This document shows positions 38,396 through 50,599 of a stretch of DNA of 64,000 bases, piece by piece. The notes beneath the pieces are model-generated. The model made no database searches. It was not told the origin of the DNA and was given only the letters and a program-made list of their open reading frames with translations. The translations under genes were made by a program, and so were the position numbers. This DNA comes from Plenodomus lindquistii. Lineage: Eukaryota; Ascomycota; Dothideomycetes; Pleosporales; Leptosphaeriaceae. The stretch spans positions 62,001 through 126,000 of the forward strand of contig JANUWI010000014.1 in NCBI GenBank assembly GCA_025504975.1, read 5' to 3'. Numbering within the stretch: the stretch's first letter is position 1; each line of letters begins with the position of its first letter.

Positions 38396-40238
38396 ATGTA
38401 TTCTACTACTAAGCTAGCTATACTACTAAACTCGCTACATTTCTTTAGTATTATAAATACTATTTTCTATATATTATACATTTATAATATAATATAATAT
38501 TAAATTATACTAATAATTATTAGAATATATTAATACTACTTTTAAAGCTAGCTAATTTAAAAGCTAATAGGCTGCTACTATAGCTTTAGAAGTTAATTAT
38601 TAATAGCTTTTTAATGAGATTAATAGAACTACTCTACTCGCTAAAATTCTAATTAATTACTAGAAATTTACTACTACTAAAAAATCGATAATTTAATAAT
38701 ATATTTTTAATTTTAATTTATAAAAGTTAATATTTTAGCTATATAAAGTAGAAAATATAGCTAATAAAATACTAGAGGTATATAATAGAATACTAGTAAA
38801 TAAATACTAGACTAAATATCTTATAACGTGTTTACATAAATCTAAAATAGCTTTTAACTAAATAAAAAATAAATAAAAAAAAATAAAAAAATTTAGAAAT
38901 TATTAGCGCGTATTTTGTATTTAGAGATAAAATACAAACTAAATATAGTATTTAGAATAATAATAACTGTAACTTTAATAAAACTTACTTTTAAATAGAG
39001 ATAATTAGATCTATAAAAGATATTATAAGCTTTAAAAAATATAATTAGCTAGACTTTAATTAGCTAGATAATTATAACTAACCTACTATTATCTAAAATA
39101 AATATACCTTAAAAAATGTAATTTTATATTTTATTATTTACAAAAAATGTATATATATTTTTATATAGTATACAAATACTAGTATTTTTATAACTAAAAA
39201 CCATTAGTTTTTAAAAATAGCTAAATAAATAATACATTTAGACTAAAGTAGTTAAAATACTTTAACACGTATATAAATTCAAGTTTAAAAAGTAGAAATA
39301 TACTAGTTATAAATTCTAAATAGCAATAAAAGCTATTTTAATCAAAAGTCTAGAAACTACTATATAAAAAATTAAACTCTAATATTTTATATATTTATTT
39401 ATCTATGTTATATTCTTTAGCTATTTAATATAATATATCTTTTATTATTTAAATATAAATATTTTTAATATATATAACATTTAGCACGCTAATATATTTT
39501 TTATATTAATATACTAAACTTTTTTTTTATTTTTAAAAACCCTTTTTTAATATATCTATAGTTAATAACTATTTAAAAAATTTTAAAATATTAGAGCTAG
39601 TTTTTACTAATATATAAATAGTACTAGATAATATTAATTTCTATATATATGCTCTATTTAACCTTTTTTACTAGTAAATTTATAGTAGTTTAAAACTTTA
39701 AATAATATCTATAAATTTAGGTTAAAATTACAGTTTATATATAAACTACTAATTTAGTTATTTAATACTATATAAACTACTTTTTTATAGTTTATAAGTA
39801 AAGCTACACTAATACTATACTAAAACTCTTTTTTTTAAATCTATAACTATAAATTTAAAAAGTAATTAGTAGAAATATTAATAAAAATAAGTATAAAAAA
39901 GAATTTAGTAAGAAAATACTTATATATATAGAACTAGAATATAGACTACTATAGCTTTAACTATAGTACCTAATCTATTAGAATATACGCGTAGTAGTAG
40001 TAGTTAAATATCTATTTAACTAGGTATCTAATACTATAGTAATTATAGAGAGACTAGGTACAACATTTATACGTACTAGAAAAGTTTAAAAAATATTTCT
40101 AAATTAAATATAAAATCTATAGTCGTAGAGTTAGATATTTATAGTAATAATAATAATAATAATTAAAAATATAGTATTTATAATACTTAAAAAAAGTAGC
40201 TAGCTTAGTAGTATAGCTAGTTTAGTAGTAGAATATAT
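38396..40238 (+). mobile_element. Fot1-like DNA transposon F5, nested in F4
   Basis: 1843 bp, TA at 38394-38395 and 40239-40240. Ends ATGTATTCTACTACTAAGC and GTAGTAGAATATAT. Internal structure matches F2 and F8, with the transposase on the plus strand. Confidence 0.92.
38540..39870 (+). pseudogene. F5 transposase remnant (Fot1/pogo DDE)
   Basis: Plus-strand frame. The conserved block lies at about 38966-39000 (AACTTTAATAAAACTTAC, reading NFNKTY). The region before it carries the helix-turn-helix-like part shared with F2 and F8. Inactive through multiple stops. Confidence 0.8.
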
Positions 40239-41717
40239 TAATTACTTTTTAAATTTATAGTTATAAATTTAAACAAAAGTCTTTTAGTATAGTAATAGTT
40301 TAGCTTTTTTTATTAACTACAAAAAGCTAGTTTATATAAAAATAAATAACTAAATAAATAATTTATATATAAACTTTAATTTAAATCTATATTTATAATT
40401 ATTATTTAGAATTTTAGATTACTATAAATTTCTAAGTAAAAAAGGTTAAAGTAGAGAATATATCTAGAAATTAATATAATCTAGTACTATTTACACGTTA
40501 GTAAAAACTAGCTATATTATTTAAAAATTCTTTTAATAGTTATTAACTATAAATGTATTAAAAAATACGTTTTTAAAAACAAAAAAATAGCTTTTTTTAT
40601 TAATATAGAAAATATATTAGCGTGCTAAATTTTATACATAATAAATATATTTACGCTTTAATAATAAAAAATATACTATATTAAATAGCTAAAAAATATA
40701 GAATAAATAAAAAAGTATATAAAGTATTAATATTTTATTTTTTATATAGTAGTTTTTAAATCTTTAGTTAAAACAGATTTTATAGCTATCTAAACTTAGT
40801 AACTAGTATATTTTTACCTTTTACACCTCTATATATATATTAAAGTATTTTAACTACGCTAATTTAAATATATTATTTATTTAGCTATTTTTAAGTATAA
40901 AAATCTTCTAATTATATAGTATATTAACTGTTTTATATGATATAGAAATATAGACGCGTTTTTTAAAAAAAATAAAAAAAAAAGTTATATTTCTAGAAGT
41001 TTATATATTTTAGATAATAGTAACTTATTAATAATTATTTAGCTTTATAAAGTCTAGCTAATTATATTTTTAGAAGTTTATAATAATTTTTATAGATCCA
41101 ATTATACCTATTTAGAAGCTAATTTTATTAAAGTTATAGATATTATTATTATAGACGTTATATTTAAATTTAATTTTTTTTTTATAAATTTTAACTACGC
41201 GCTAATAATCTCTAGATTTTTCTATATTATTTTAAACTTATTTTTTATTTAATTAAAAGGTATTTTAAGTTTAATAGAGCGGGTTATAAAGCGTTTAGTC
41301 TAGTATTTACCTACTAGTATTCTATTATATACCTCTAGTATTTTATTCGCTATATTTTATACTTTATATAGCTAGATAGTAAACTTTTATAATTTAAAAT
41401 TAAAAATATATTAGATAATTATCTACTTTTTAGTAGTAGTAAGTTTCTCGTAGTTAGATTAAATTTTAAAGTATAAAATAATTCTATTAATTTATTTAGA
41501 AAGTTAATATTAATTAACGCTATAAGCTGCAGCTATTATTTAATAGCTTTTAAACTAGCTAGCTTTATAGGCTTAGATAGTAAGCTATATACTTTTTTTA
41601 TTCTATATTAGTAGTTTATAACGTTATTAGTTTATAGTAGAGCAATAGAAAAAGTATAAAGCTTAGTAGATTTTAATTAGCTTACTAGATTAACTAGCTT
41701 ACTAGTAAAATACATTA

Positions 41718-42089
41718 TTACTATCTAGTTAAACTTTAAACTTAAATAGTTTAATATTATAAACGTCTTTATATATATATATTAATTAATTGGATTATCT
41801 ATATATATATACTATAAAGCTATTAAAAGTCTAGTACTATACTTTAAATTAATAATATACTTTATAGATTAGACGTATTACTTTTACTACGGTAAAAAAA
41901 GTATATAGTAACTTTATAATAGCTTAGTTTTAAAACTATTTTCTATAAGCTATATTATTTTATTAAAAGTAGTATTATTATTATTTTCTATATTAATAAT
42001 ATTATTATAGCTTATTTATAAAAATAGGCCTAGTAAGCTACTAATATAATAAAGTAGTAAAAAAAATATTATACTATTACTATTAGATA
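41718..42089. other. AT-rich spacer between F4 and F6
   Basis: About 370 bases, no recognisable repeat end. A short TATATATA run lies near 41771-41815. It may be continuous with 43935-45191 across the F6 insertion. Confidence 0.5.
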
Positions 42090-42091
42090 TA

Positions 42092-43932
42092 ATGTATTCT
42101 ACTACTAAGCTAGCTATACTACTAAGCTAGCTACTTTTCTTTAGAATTATAAATACTATATTTTTAATTTTTATTATTATTACTATTAATATCTAACTTT
42201 ACTACTATAGAGCTTATATTTAATATAGAAGTACTTTTTAGATTTTTCTAGTATATATAAGCGTTATACCTAGTTTTTTTATAATTACTATAGTATGAAA
42301 TATCTAGTTAAGTAGGTATTTAACTACTACTACTACGCGTATATTTTAATAGATTAAGCGCTGTAGTTTAAGCTATAGCAGCCTATAATCTAGTACTATA
42401 TTTAACAATACTTTTTTACTAGATTTTTTTTTATACTTTTTTTTTTATTATCTCTATTAATTACTTTCTAACTTTATAGATATAGGTTTAAAAAAAAGCG
42501 TTTTAGTATAGTATTAGTTTAGCTTTTTTTATAAACTATAAAAAGCTAGCTTATATAGTAATAAATAACTAAGTAAAAAACTAATATATAAACTTTAAAT
42601 AAAACTTAAATTTATAAATATTATTTAAAGTTTTAGATTATTATAAATGTACTAGTAGAAAAAGTTAAAATAAAATATATATCTAGAAATTAATATAATC
42701 TAGTACTCTCTACGCATTAGTAGAGACTTGCTCTAATACTTTAAAAGCCTTTTAACAGGTATTAACTATAAATATATTAAAAAATACGTTTTTAAAAGCT
42801 AGAAAAAAGCCTTTTTTATTAATATAGAAAATGTGTTAGCGTGCTAAGTTTTATACACGCTAGAAATATTTATACTTTAATAGTAAAAAATATACTATAT
42901 TAAATAGCTAGAGGATATAAAATAAATAAATAGATATATAAAGTATTAGAATTTTATTCTCTACGTAGTAGTTTTTAAACTTTTAGTTAAAGTAGGTTTT
43001 ATAACTATTTAAAATTAGTAACTAGTATACTTTAATTTTTCGCGCTTTTATATATATATTAAAGTGCTTTAACTCCTCTAGCCTAAACGTATTATTTATC
43101 TAGCTATTTTTAAAAACTAATAGTTTCTAGTTATAAAAAATACTAGCTTTTTTATACTATATAGAGATATATACACGTTTTTTATAAATAATAAAAAATA
43201 AAATTATATTCTCTGAAGTGTATATACTCTAAATAATAGTAACCTATTTATAATTATCTAGCTAGATAAAGTCTAGCTAATTATATTTTTTAGAGTTTAT
43301 AATAATTTTTATAGATCTAATTACGTCTATCTAGAAGCTAGTTTTATTAAAGTTATAAATATTATTATTCTAGATACTATATTTAGCTTTTATTTTATTT
43401 ATAAATTTAAACTACGCGCTAATAATCTCTAGATTTTTCTACTTTATTTTTTATTTATTTTTTATTTAGTTAAAAGCTATTTTAAGTTTATCTAAACACG
43501 TTATAAAACGCTTAGTCTAGTGTTTATCTACTAGTATTCTATTATATACCTCTAGTATTTTATTAGCTATATTTTCTACTTTATATAGCTAGAGCGTAAA
43601 CTTTTATAAATTAAAATTAAAAATTTATTAGATAATTATCTACTTTTTAGTAGTAGTAAATTTCTAGTAATTAGATTGAATTTTAGCGCGTAAAGTAGTT
43701 CTATTAATCTAATTAGAGAGCCTCTAATAATTAACACTAAAGGCTATAGTAGTAGCCTGTTAGCTTTTAAATTAGCTAGCTTTAAAAATAAAATAGATAA
43801 GTTCTAATTAGCTTTTAGTTTAAATTAATATTACGTAGCGTTATTAAAGCATATTATATAGAGTATAGTGTTTATAATACTAAAAAAAAGTAGCTAGCTT
43901 AGTAGTGTAGCTAGCCTAGTAGTAGAATACGT
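42092..43932 (-). mobile_element. Fot1-like DNA transposon F6, uninterrupted reference copy
   Basis: 1841 bp with TA at 42090-42091 and 43933-43934. TIRs of about 65 bp run from ATGTATTCTACTACTAAGC through an internal duplicate of the AAGCTAGCTA motif to TATTATAAATACTA-like sequence, mirrored at the right end. It is the clearest copy of the family in which to read the transposase. Length, TA target and protein motifs match the Fot1/pogo branch of Tc1/mariner. Confidence 0.94.
42450..43790 (-). pseudogene. F6 transposase remnant, Fot1/pogo DDE type
   Basis: Read on the minus strand, the N-terminal part (about 43790-43560) resembles the pogo helix-turn-helix DNA-binding region. At 43333-43365 it reads NNIYNFNKTSF, corresponding to the family block NFDETGF next to the first catalytic Asp. 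Downstream, INNTFRLEELKHFN near 43075-43130 matches the GLxWLxHF block of Fot1 transposases. The frame is interrupted only by TAA and TAG at positions where Gln or Trp is plausible. The ancestral protein would have cut and pasted the element at TA sites; this copy cannot be functional. Confidence 0.88.
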
Positions 43933-43934
43933 TA

Positions 43935-45191
43935 ACTTATAGTAGTTTTATAGAATAGAAATAATTAATAACTAAGTAATTAGTAAGATCTAGCTTTTCT
44001 AAGCGTTTTACTATAATAAAATTAGCTATCTAATTAATTATTTAAAAGTAGTATATAATACTCTAATAGTAGCTATTAAACTATTATTTTATAATAGTCT
44101 AGTAAGCTACGCAGACGTTAATAAGTATAAATAAAAAATTAGATTGTTTTTTTTTTACTATAGTTACTATACGTTTAGATACATTATTTACTATATTAAA
44201 ACTAGTAAAGTATTTTATTAATTCTAGCTATAAGTATTATAAAGCTATAAACTAAATTCTTATATACTTTTAAAGTATATAATCTATAATATTATAGTTT
44301 AGAAATAGTTAAAACTTTTATTTTATAAGTAATATCTTCTTTACTAATAATATATAAAATAGAAAAAGTTTCTAAAGCTATAGAGTTAAGCTATATAGTA
44401 GGCTTAATATCTAGAAACTAAAGAAATAGAATATAGTAATAACTTTAACTACTAAAGCTAAGTTTATTCCTTTTTTTAAAGTTACTAAAAAAGCTTTTTT
44501 AATTAAAAAACTTTTTAAAAAGTTTAGTATTAAAATTATAGTTAGCAAGGTTATAGCTAGTATAAATCTAACTAGAAAGTAGTAGACTTCTATCTATAAA
44601 CTCTTTCTAAACTAGACTTTATAATAATTAAATATAATAATTAGTAGATAATCTAACTGCTTACTATATAAGTTTTAAAGCTTTAAATAAAACTATAATA
44701 TATTAATATATAACTACTAGCTATAGTAGAAAGTATAATAAATAAATTAAAGTATAATATATACTATTATTAAAAATAATAGTAAATAGCTTTATAGAAG
44801 CTCTACTAAAAAGAGTCTTAAAAAAGTTCCTCTATTAACTTAGACTAATTACTACTAAAAAGCTTTTAACGCTAATAAATAAAATTTTAATAAAAGAAAT
44901 CTAGTAGTAATAAAATAACATTTTAATAACTTTATAAAAAAGAACTTTAAGGTAGTAATAGCTTTTAAACTAAAAAAGGTAGATTAGATTAATAAAGTTA
45001 TAATAATTAAAGCTAGAAATATAGACTCTCTAGTACCTAGAGAGCTATAGCTTATTAGGTTAAATAGAAAAGTAAAGTTTAAAGTATACTAGTATACTCT
45101 ATTACTTCTATAGTAAAATTAGCTTTTTACACTATATTTAAAGAATATATAATTAATTATTTTAATTTTTATTAAAATTATTAATACTTTA
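43935..45191 (+). pseudogene. unassigned degraded coding-like block between F6 and F7
   Basis: About 1.26 kb. From roughly 44270 to 45130 one plus-strand frame can be followed with TAA/TAG interruptions only, for example VISSLLIIYKIEKVSKAIEL near 44320-44385 and KALNKTIIY near 44680. I recognise no domain. It is likely the carcass of another transposon or of a RIP-mutated gene; 41718-42089 may be its other part. Confidence 0.35.
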
Positions 45192-45193
45192 TA

Positions 45194-47039
45194 ATGTATT
45201 TTACTAGTTAACTTAATAATTTAGTAAACCTAATAGTTTTCTGTAGTATTATAAATACTAGACTTTCTATAAAATGCCTGTATAACATAATATAATATTA
45301 ATTTAAAATAAATATTTATTTAAATTTATTTATATAGCCTTTAAAACGAGTTAATTTTAGACCTACTAACGCGCTACTACTACTTTTAGTATTAGTTATT
45401 ATTAGCTTTTTAAATAGATTAGAGGAATTCTACTATACTTTTAAATTTAATCTAATATCTAGAAATTTACTACTACTAAAAAATAGACGATTATTTAATA
45501 TATTTTGAATTTTAATTTATAACAATTTACTCTCTAGCTATATAAAGTAGAAAATATAGCTAATAAAATACTAAAGGTATATAATAGAATACTAGTAAAT
45601 TAATACTAGGGTAAATACTTAATAACGCCTTTTAATAAATTTAAAATAGCTTTTAACTAAATAAAAAATAAATAAAAAATAAAGTAGAAAAAATCTAGAG
45701 ATTATTAGCGCGTATTTTAAATTTATAAATAAAATAAAATCTAAATATAGTATCTAGAATAATAATATTTATAACTTTAAAAAAACTAGCTTCTATATAA
45801 ATAAAACTATATCTATAAAAGTTATTATAAGCTTTAAAAATTATAATTAGCTAAATTATATCTAGCTAAATAATTATAAATAGGTTACTATTACCTAGAG
45901 TATATATACTTTAAAAAATCTAATTCTATTTTTAATTATTAAAAAAAATGTGTATATATTTCTTTATAGTATAAAAAAGCTAGTATTTTTTATAACTAGT
46001 AATTACTAGTGTCTAACAATAGCTAGATAAATAACGTATTTAGGCTAGAATAGCTAAAGTACTTTAATATATATATAAAAGCGTAAAAAGTAGAGATATA
46101 TTAGGTACTAATTTAAAATAGCTATAAAAGCTACTTTAACTTAAAATTTAAAAAGTACTATATAAAGAATAAAATTCTAATATATTTTGAATTTATTTAT
46201 TTATTATATATTTCTTAGCTATTTAATATAGTATATTTTTTTTACTACTAAAGTATAAATATTTCTAATACGTATAAAATTTAGTATACTAACATATTTT
46301 CTATATTAATTAAAAAAGCTTCTTTTTTTTTATTTAAAAATTGGTTTTTTAAAGTATTTATAGTTGTTTATAACTATTAGAAAGCTATTTAAAGATTAGA
46401 GCTAGTCTCTACTAATATATAGGTAGTACTAGATTATATTAATTTTTAAATATATACTCTATTTTAACGTTTTTTACTAGTAAATCTATAGTAATCTAAA
46501 ACTCTAAATAATATTTTTAAATTTAGGTTTTAATTAAAGTTTATATATAAATATTTTATTTAATTATTTATAACTATATATTCTAGCTTTTTAGAGTTTA
46601 TAAAAAAAGCTAAACTAATACTATACTAAAATACTTATTTTAAGCCTATAACTATAAGTTTAAAAAGTAATTAGTAAAAGTAATTAAAAAAAAAGTATAA
46701 AAAGAATTTAGTAAAGAAGTATTTTTAAGTAGAGTACTAGATTATAAGCTACTATAGCTTTAATTATAGCGTTTACTAAAGAAAAATATACGCGTAGTAG
46801 TAGTAGTTAAATATTTATTTAACTAGGTGTCTAATACTATAGTAATTATAAAAAAAACTCGATATAACGCTTATATATACTAGAAAGGTTAAAAAAGTAG
46901 TTCTAAATTAGATATAAACTCTATAGTAGTAAAGTTAGATATTAATAGTTATAATTATAATAATTAAAAGTTTAGTGTTAATAATACTAAAGAAAACTAT
47001 TAGGTTTACTAGGTTAATAGGTTAACTAGTAGAATACGT
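45194..47039 (+). mobile_element. Fot1-like DNA transposon F7
   Basis: 1846 bp, TA at 45192-45193 and 47040-47041. Its TIR is the second variant (ATGTATTTTACTAGTTAAC, inverse GTTAACTAGTAGAATACGT), shared only with F3 here. Transposase strand is plus. Confidence 0.92.
45340..46680 (+). pseudogene. F7 transposase remnant (Fot1/pogo DDE)
   Basis: Plus-strand frame homologous to F2, F5 and F8. The conserved block is at about 45766-45796 (AACTTTAAAAAAACTAGCTTC, reading NFKKTSF). Multiple TAA/TAG stops. Confidence 0.8.
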
Positions 47040-47041
47040 TA

Positions 47042-47677
47042 TATTAAAAAGTATAAACTTTCTATAATTAGATTTTTTAAAAATTAACTAGCTAGCTATA
47101 ATATAATTTATTTTATTAAATTATTCTATATATATAAAGTTAAACCTAGTATTTAACTAACTAGTAAAACTTAGTATACTATATAAATAAAATAATATTA
47201 TAACTATAATAATTAGTACTAAAAAGTAAATAGAGAGTTATATTTACTTTAATAAAATAGTAATTTTAAACTAGACTCTAAATAAAGAATATATAGAGAG
47301 TATTTAAATAAAAAACTATTTAATTAATAGTAGAAAGTAATATAATAAAGTAATATTTTATTTTAATAATAATTTTTAGCTATAAAAGCTTTTTATAAAC
47401 TATGTCTAATCTTTTTATATAAATTTATCAAAAATAAAAAACTATACTATTATTTATTTAAACTTTTTTTATACTATACTAGATTTTAATTGTATAGAAG
47501 TTTCTATTCTTCTATTACCTACGTACTAATATAGTAGAGGAAAAATCTTTTTAATATAAGTATAAAACTACTACTTAAATTGAATTCTATATAGTTTACT
47601 TTTTTTAAAAATTTTTAAAAGTATAATTTTATAATTTTGAATATAAAGTATATAAAAATATAATTTTTAATATAAAG
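47042..47677. other. AT-rich spacer between F7 and F8
   Basis: About 640 bases. Partly coding-like on inspection but with no frame I can defend and no repeat ends. Confidence 0.5.
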
Positions 47678-47679
47678 TA

Positions 47680-49524
47680 ATATATTCTACTACTAAGCTA
47701 GCTATACTACTAAGCCAGCTACTTTTCTTTAGTATTATAAATACTATACTCTATATAATATGCGCTAATAACGTAATACAATATTAATTTAAACTAAAAA
47801 CTAATTAGAACTTGCCTATTTTACTTTTAAAGCTAGCGAATTTAAAAGCTAATAGGCTACTGCTATAGCCTTTAGAGTTAATTATTAGAGGCTCTCTAAT
47901 TAGATTAATAGAACTACTTTACGCGCTAAAATTTAATCTAATTACTAGAAATCTACTACTACTAAAAAGCAGATAATTATCTAATATATTTTTAATTTTA
48001 ATTTATAAAAGTTTACGCTCTAGCTATATAAAGTAGAAAATATAGCTAATAAAATACTAGAGATATATAATAAAATACTAGTAGATAAATACTAGGCTAA
48101 ACGCTTTATAACGCGTTTAAATAAGTTTAGAATAGCTTTTAAATTAAAAAAAAATAAAAATTAAAAAGAAAATAGAAAATTCTTTAGATTATTAGCGCGT
48201 AGTTTAAATTAATAAATAAAAAATAAAATTAAATATAGTATCTAAAATAATAGTATCTCTAAATTTAATAGAACTAGTTTTTAGATAGGTATAATTAGGT
48301 CTATAAAAGTTATTATAAGCTTTTAAAAATAGAATTAGCTAGACTTTATATAGCTAAATAATTATAAATAAGTTACTATTATCTAAAATAAATATACTTT
48401 AGAAAATATAACTTTATTTTTTATTAGCTATAAAAAATATATACATATCTCTATATAATATAAAAAAGCTAGTAGTTTTTATAACTAGAAATAATAAATT
48501 TCTAAAAATAGCTAGATAAATAATATATTTAGGCTAGAGTAGTTTAAGTATTTTAATATATATAAAAAAGTATAAAATATAAAAGTATACTAGTTACTAA
48601 TTTTAAATAGCTATAAAAGCTGTTTTAAATAAAAATTTAAAAATTATTATATAAAAAATAAAATTTTAATACTTTATATACTTACCTATTTATTCTATAT
48701 CTTTAAACTATTTAATATAGTATACTTTTTACTATTAAAGTATACATATTTCTAGTACATATAAAATTTAGCACGCTAATACATTTTTTATATTAATAAA
48801 AGAAGTATTTTTCTAGCTTTTAAAAACGTAATTTATAATATATTTATAGTTAATAACTATTAAAAGGCTTTTAAAGTATTACAGCTAGTTTTTACTAATA
48901 TATAAGTAGTACTAGGTTATATTAATTTCTAGATATATACTCTATTTTAACTATTTTTACTAGTAAATCTATAGTAATCTAACACTCTATATAATACTTA
49001 TAAATTTAGGTTTTAGTTAAAGCTTAAATAGAAATTTTTTATTTAGTTATTTATTACTATATAAACTAGCTTTTTATAGCTTATAAAAAAAGCTAAACTA
49101 ATACTATATTAAAATATTTTTTTTAAACCTATAACTATAAATCTAAAAAGTAATTAGTAAAAATAATAAAAAAAAATAAATATAAAAAATAATCTAGTAA
49201 AAAAGTACTTTTTAATATAGTACTAGATTATAGGGTACTATAGCTTTAACTATAGCGCCTAATTTATTTAAACATACGTATAGTAGTTGTAGTTAAATAC
49301 CTATTTAACTAGATATTTTATACTATAGTAATTATAAAAAAACTAGGTATAACGCTTATATATACTAGAAAAATCTAAAAAGTACTTCTATATTAAATAT
49401 AAGCTCTATAGTAGTAAAGTTAGATATTAATAGTAATAATAATAAAAATTAAAAATATAGTATTTATAATTCTAAAGAAAAGTAGCTAGCTTAGTAGTAT
49501 AGCTAGCTTAGTAGTAGAATACAT
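47680..49524 (+). mobile_element. Fot1-like DNA transposon F8
   Basis: 1845 bp, TA at 47678-47679 and 49525-49526. Ends ATATATTCTACTACTAAGC and GTAGTAGAATACAT with the first TIR type. Transposase strand is plus. Its left-end interior (TATGCGCTAATAACG) matches F2. Confidence 0.93.
47820..49170 (+). pseudogene. F8 transposase remnant (Fot1/pogo DDE)
   Basis: Plus-strand frame homologous to F2. The conserved block is at about 48255-48285 (AAATTTAATAGAACTAG, reading KFNRT). The frame is destroyed by TAA/TAG stops. Confidence 0.8.
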
Positions 49525-49526
49525 TA

Positions 49527-49974
49527 TTTTTAAAGTAAAAGTAGAAATATTTAAAAAATAGCTATCTAGTTAAAAAAGTAAGTATTTAAATTCTATTATA
49601 TATTCAATATAGATAGTTAAATTTTACTAGTAGTTTTAAAAATATATATATACTAATTAAAAGAACTATAGTATAGAACTTTAATAGTAGATATAGTAAT
49701 ATAGAATTTACGTTTTATATAGCTAATTAAATATTAACTTAATAAATAGGTAGATATAAACTAGAAATATTCTACTATTAGTATGTATTTTAGTATAATA
49801 AAGTTTATAACAATATAATAGTATATACATTTTTTAATTATAATAGAATTAACTAAAGAATTTTTAAAGTCTACTAAAAATATAAAATAGTACTATAAAT
49901 ACATATATATAAAACCTCTATAAATATAATAAAAATAATAAAACTATATTTATAAAGTTAATAACTTTTTAAAC
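49527..49974 (+). pseudogene. fragment homologous to LTR-1 gag region
   Basis: The whole 448-bp interval between F8 and F9 is a diverged copy of 6998-7445 inside LTR-1, co-linear and in the same orientation (shared runs include TATAGATAGTTAAATTTTAC-like and TATATATAAAACCT segments). It shows a second insertion of an LTR-1-type element once stood here; the rest is not visible on either side. Confidence 0.8.
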
Positions 49975-50401
49975 TAAAATATTCTACTACTAAGCTAGCT
50001 ATACTACTAACCTAGCTACTTTTCTTTAGTATTATTAATAGTATATTTTAATTATTATTATTATTACTATTAATATCTAACTCTAGTACTATAGAGTTTA
50101 TTATTTTAATTTAGAAATACTTTCTAAACCTTTCTAGTATATATAAGCGTTATATCTAGTTTTTTTATAATTACTATAGAATTAGATATCTAGTTAAATT
50201 AGTTTTTAACTACTATAACTACGCCTCTATTTTAATAGAGTAACTATTATAGTTAAAGCTATAGCAGCTTATATCCTAGTACTATATTTAAAAGTATTTT
50301 TTTACTAAATTTTTTTTATACTTTTTTTTTTATTATTTCTACTAATTACTTTTTAACTTTATAGGTATAAACTTAAAAAAGAGTATTTAAGTATAGTATT
50401 A

Positions 50402-50577
50402 TAACGCAGGCGGATTCTAAAAGGTAAATATTAAGTAAATTAAAATAAATTAACTACCTAATAATTCTATATAGAAAAAAGTAATTTTATTAAAGTTTAT
50501 ATAGAATACTCTAGCTGCTTTTAGTATAGCACTAAAGCTTTATTACTAAAGTACTAAACTAGGCTCTGTTTATTATA
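50402..50577 (-). repeat. LTR-4 left LTR (3' LTR of the element), 176 bp
   Basis: Equal-length mate of 57659-57834. Its outer end keeps GCAGGCGGATTC where the mate has GTAGATAGATTT, all transitions, showing it escaped some RIP at that spot. Confidence 0.93.
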
Positions 50578-50599
50578 TTACTTTCCTTTTTATCTAAGC

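Larger units (their letters stand above)
38390..41560 (-). pseudogene. F4 transposase remnant (Fot1/pogo DDE)
   Basis: Minus-strand frame in the right-hand part of F4. The conserved NF(D/N)(E/K)T block is encoded at about 41112-41146 (complement of TTTTATTAAAGTTATAG). F5 is inserted beyond or within the C-terminal end of the frame. Many TAA/TAG codons. Confidence 0.78.
38024..41715 (-). mobile_element. Fot1-like DNA transposon F4, split by F5
   Basis: TA duplications at 38022-38023 and 41716-41717. The left end (ATATATTTTACTACTAAACT) and right end (complement reads ATGTATTTTACTAGTAAGC) diverge after the first dozen bases, the same mismatched pair of ends as in F1. After removal of F5 it is about 1.85 kb. 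Transposase strand is minus. Confidence 0.9.
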
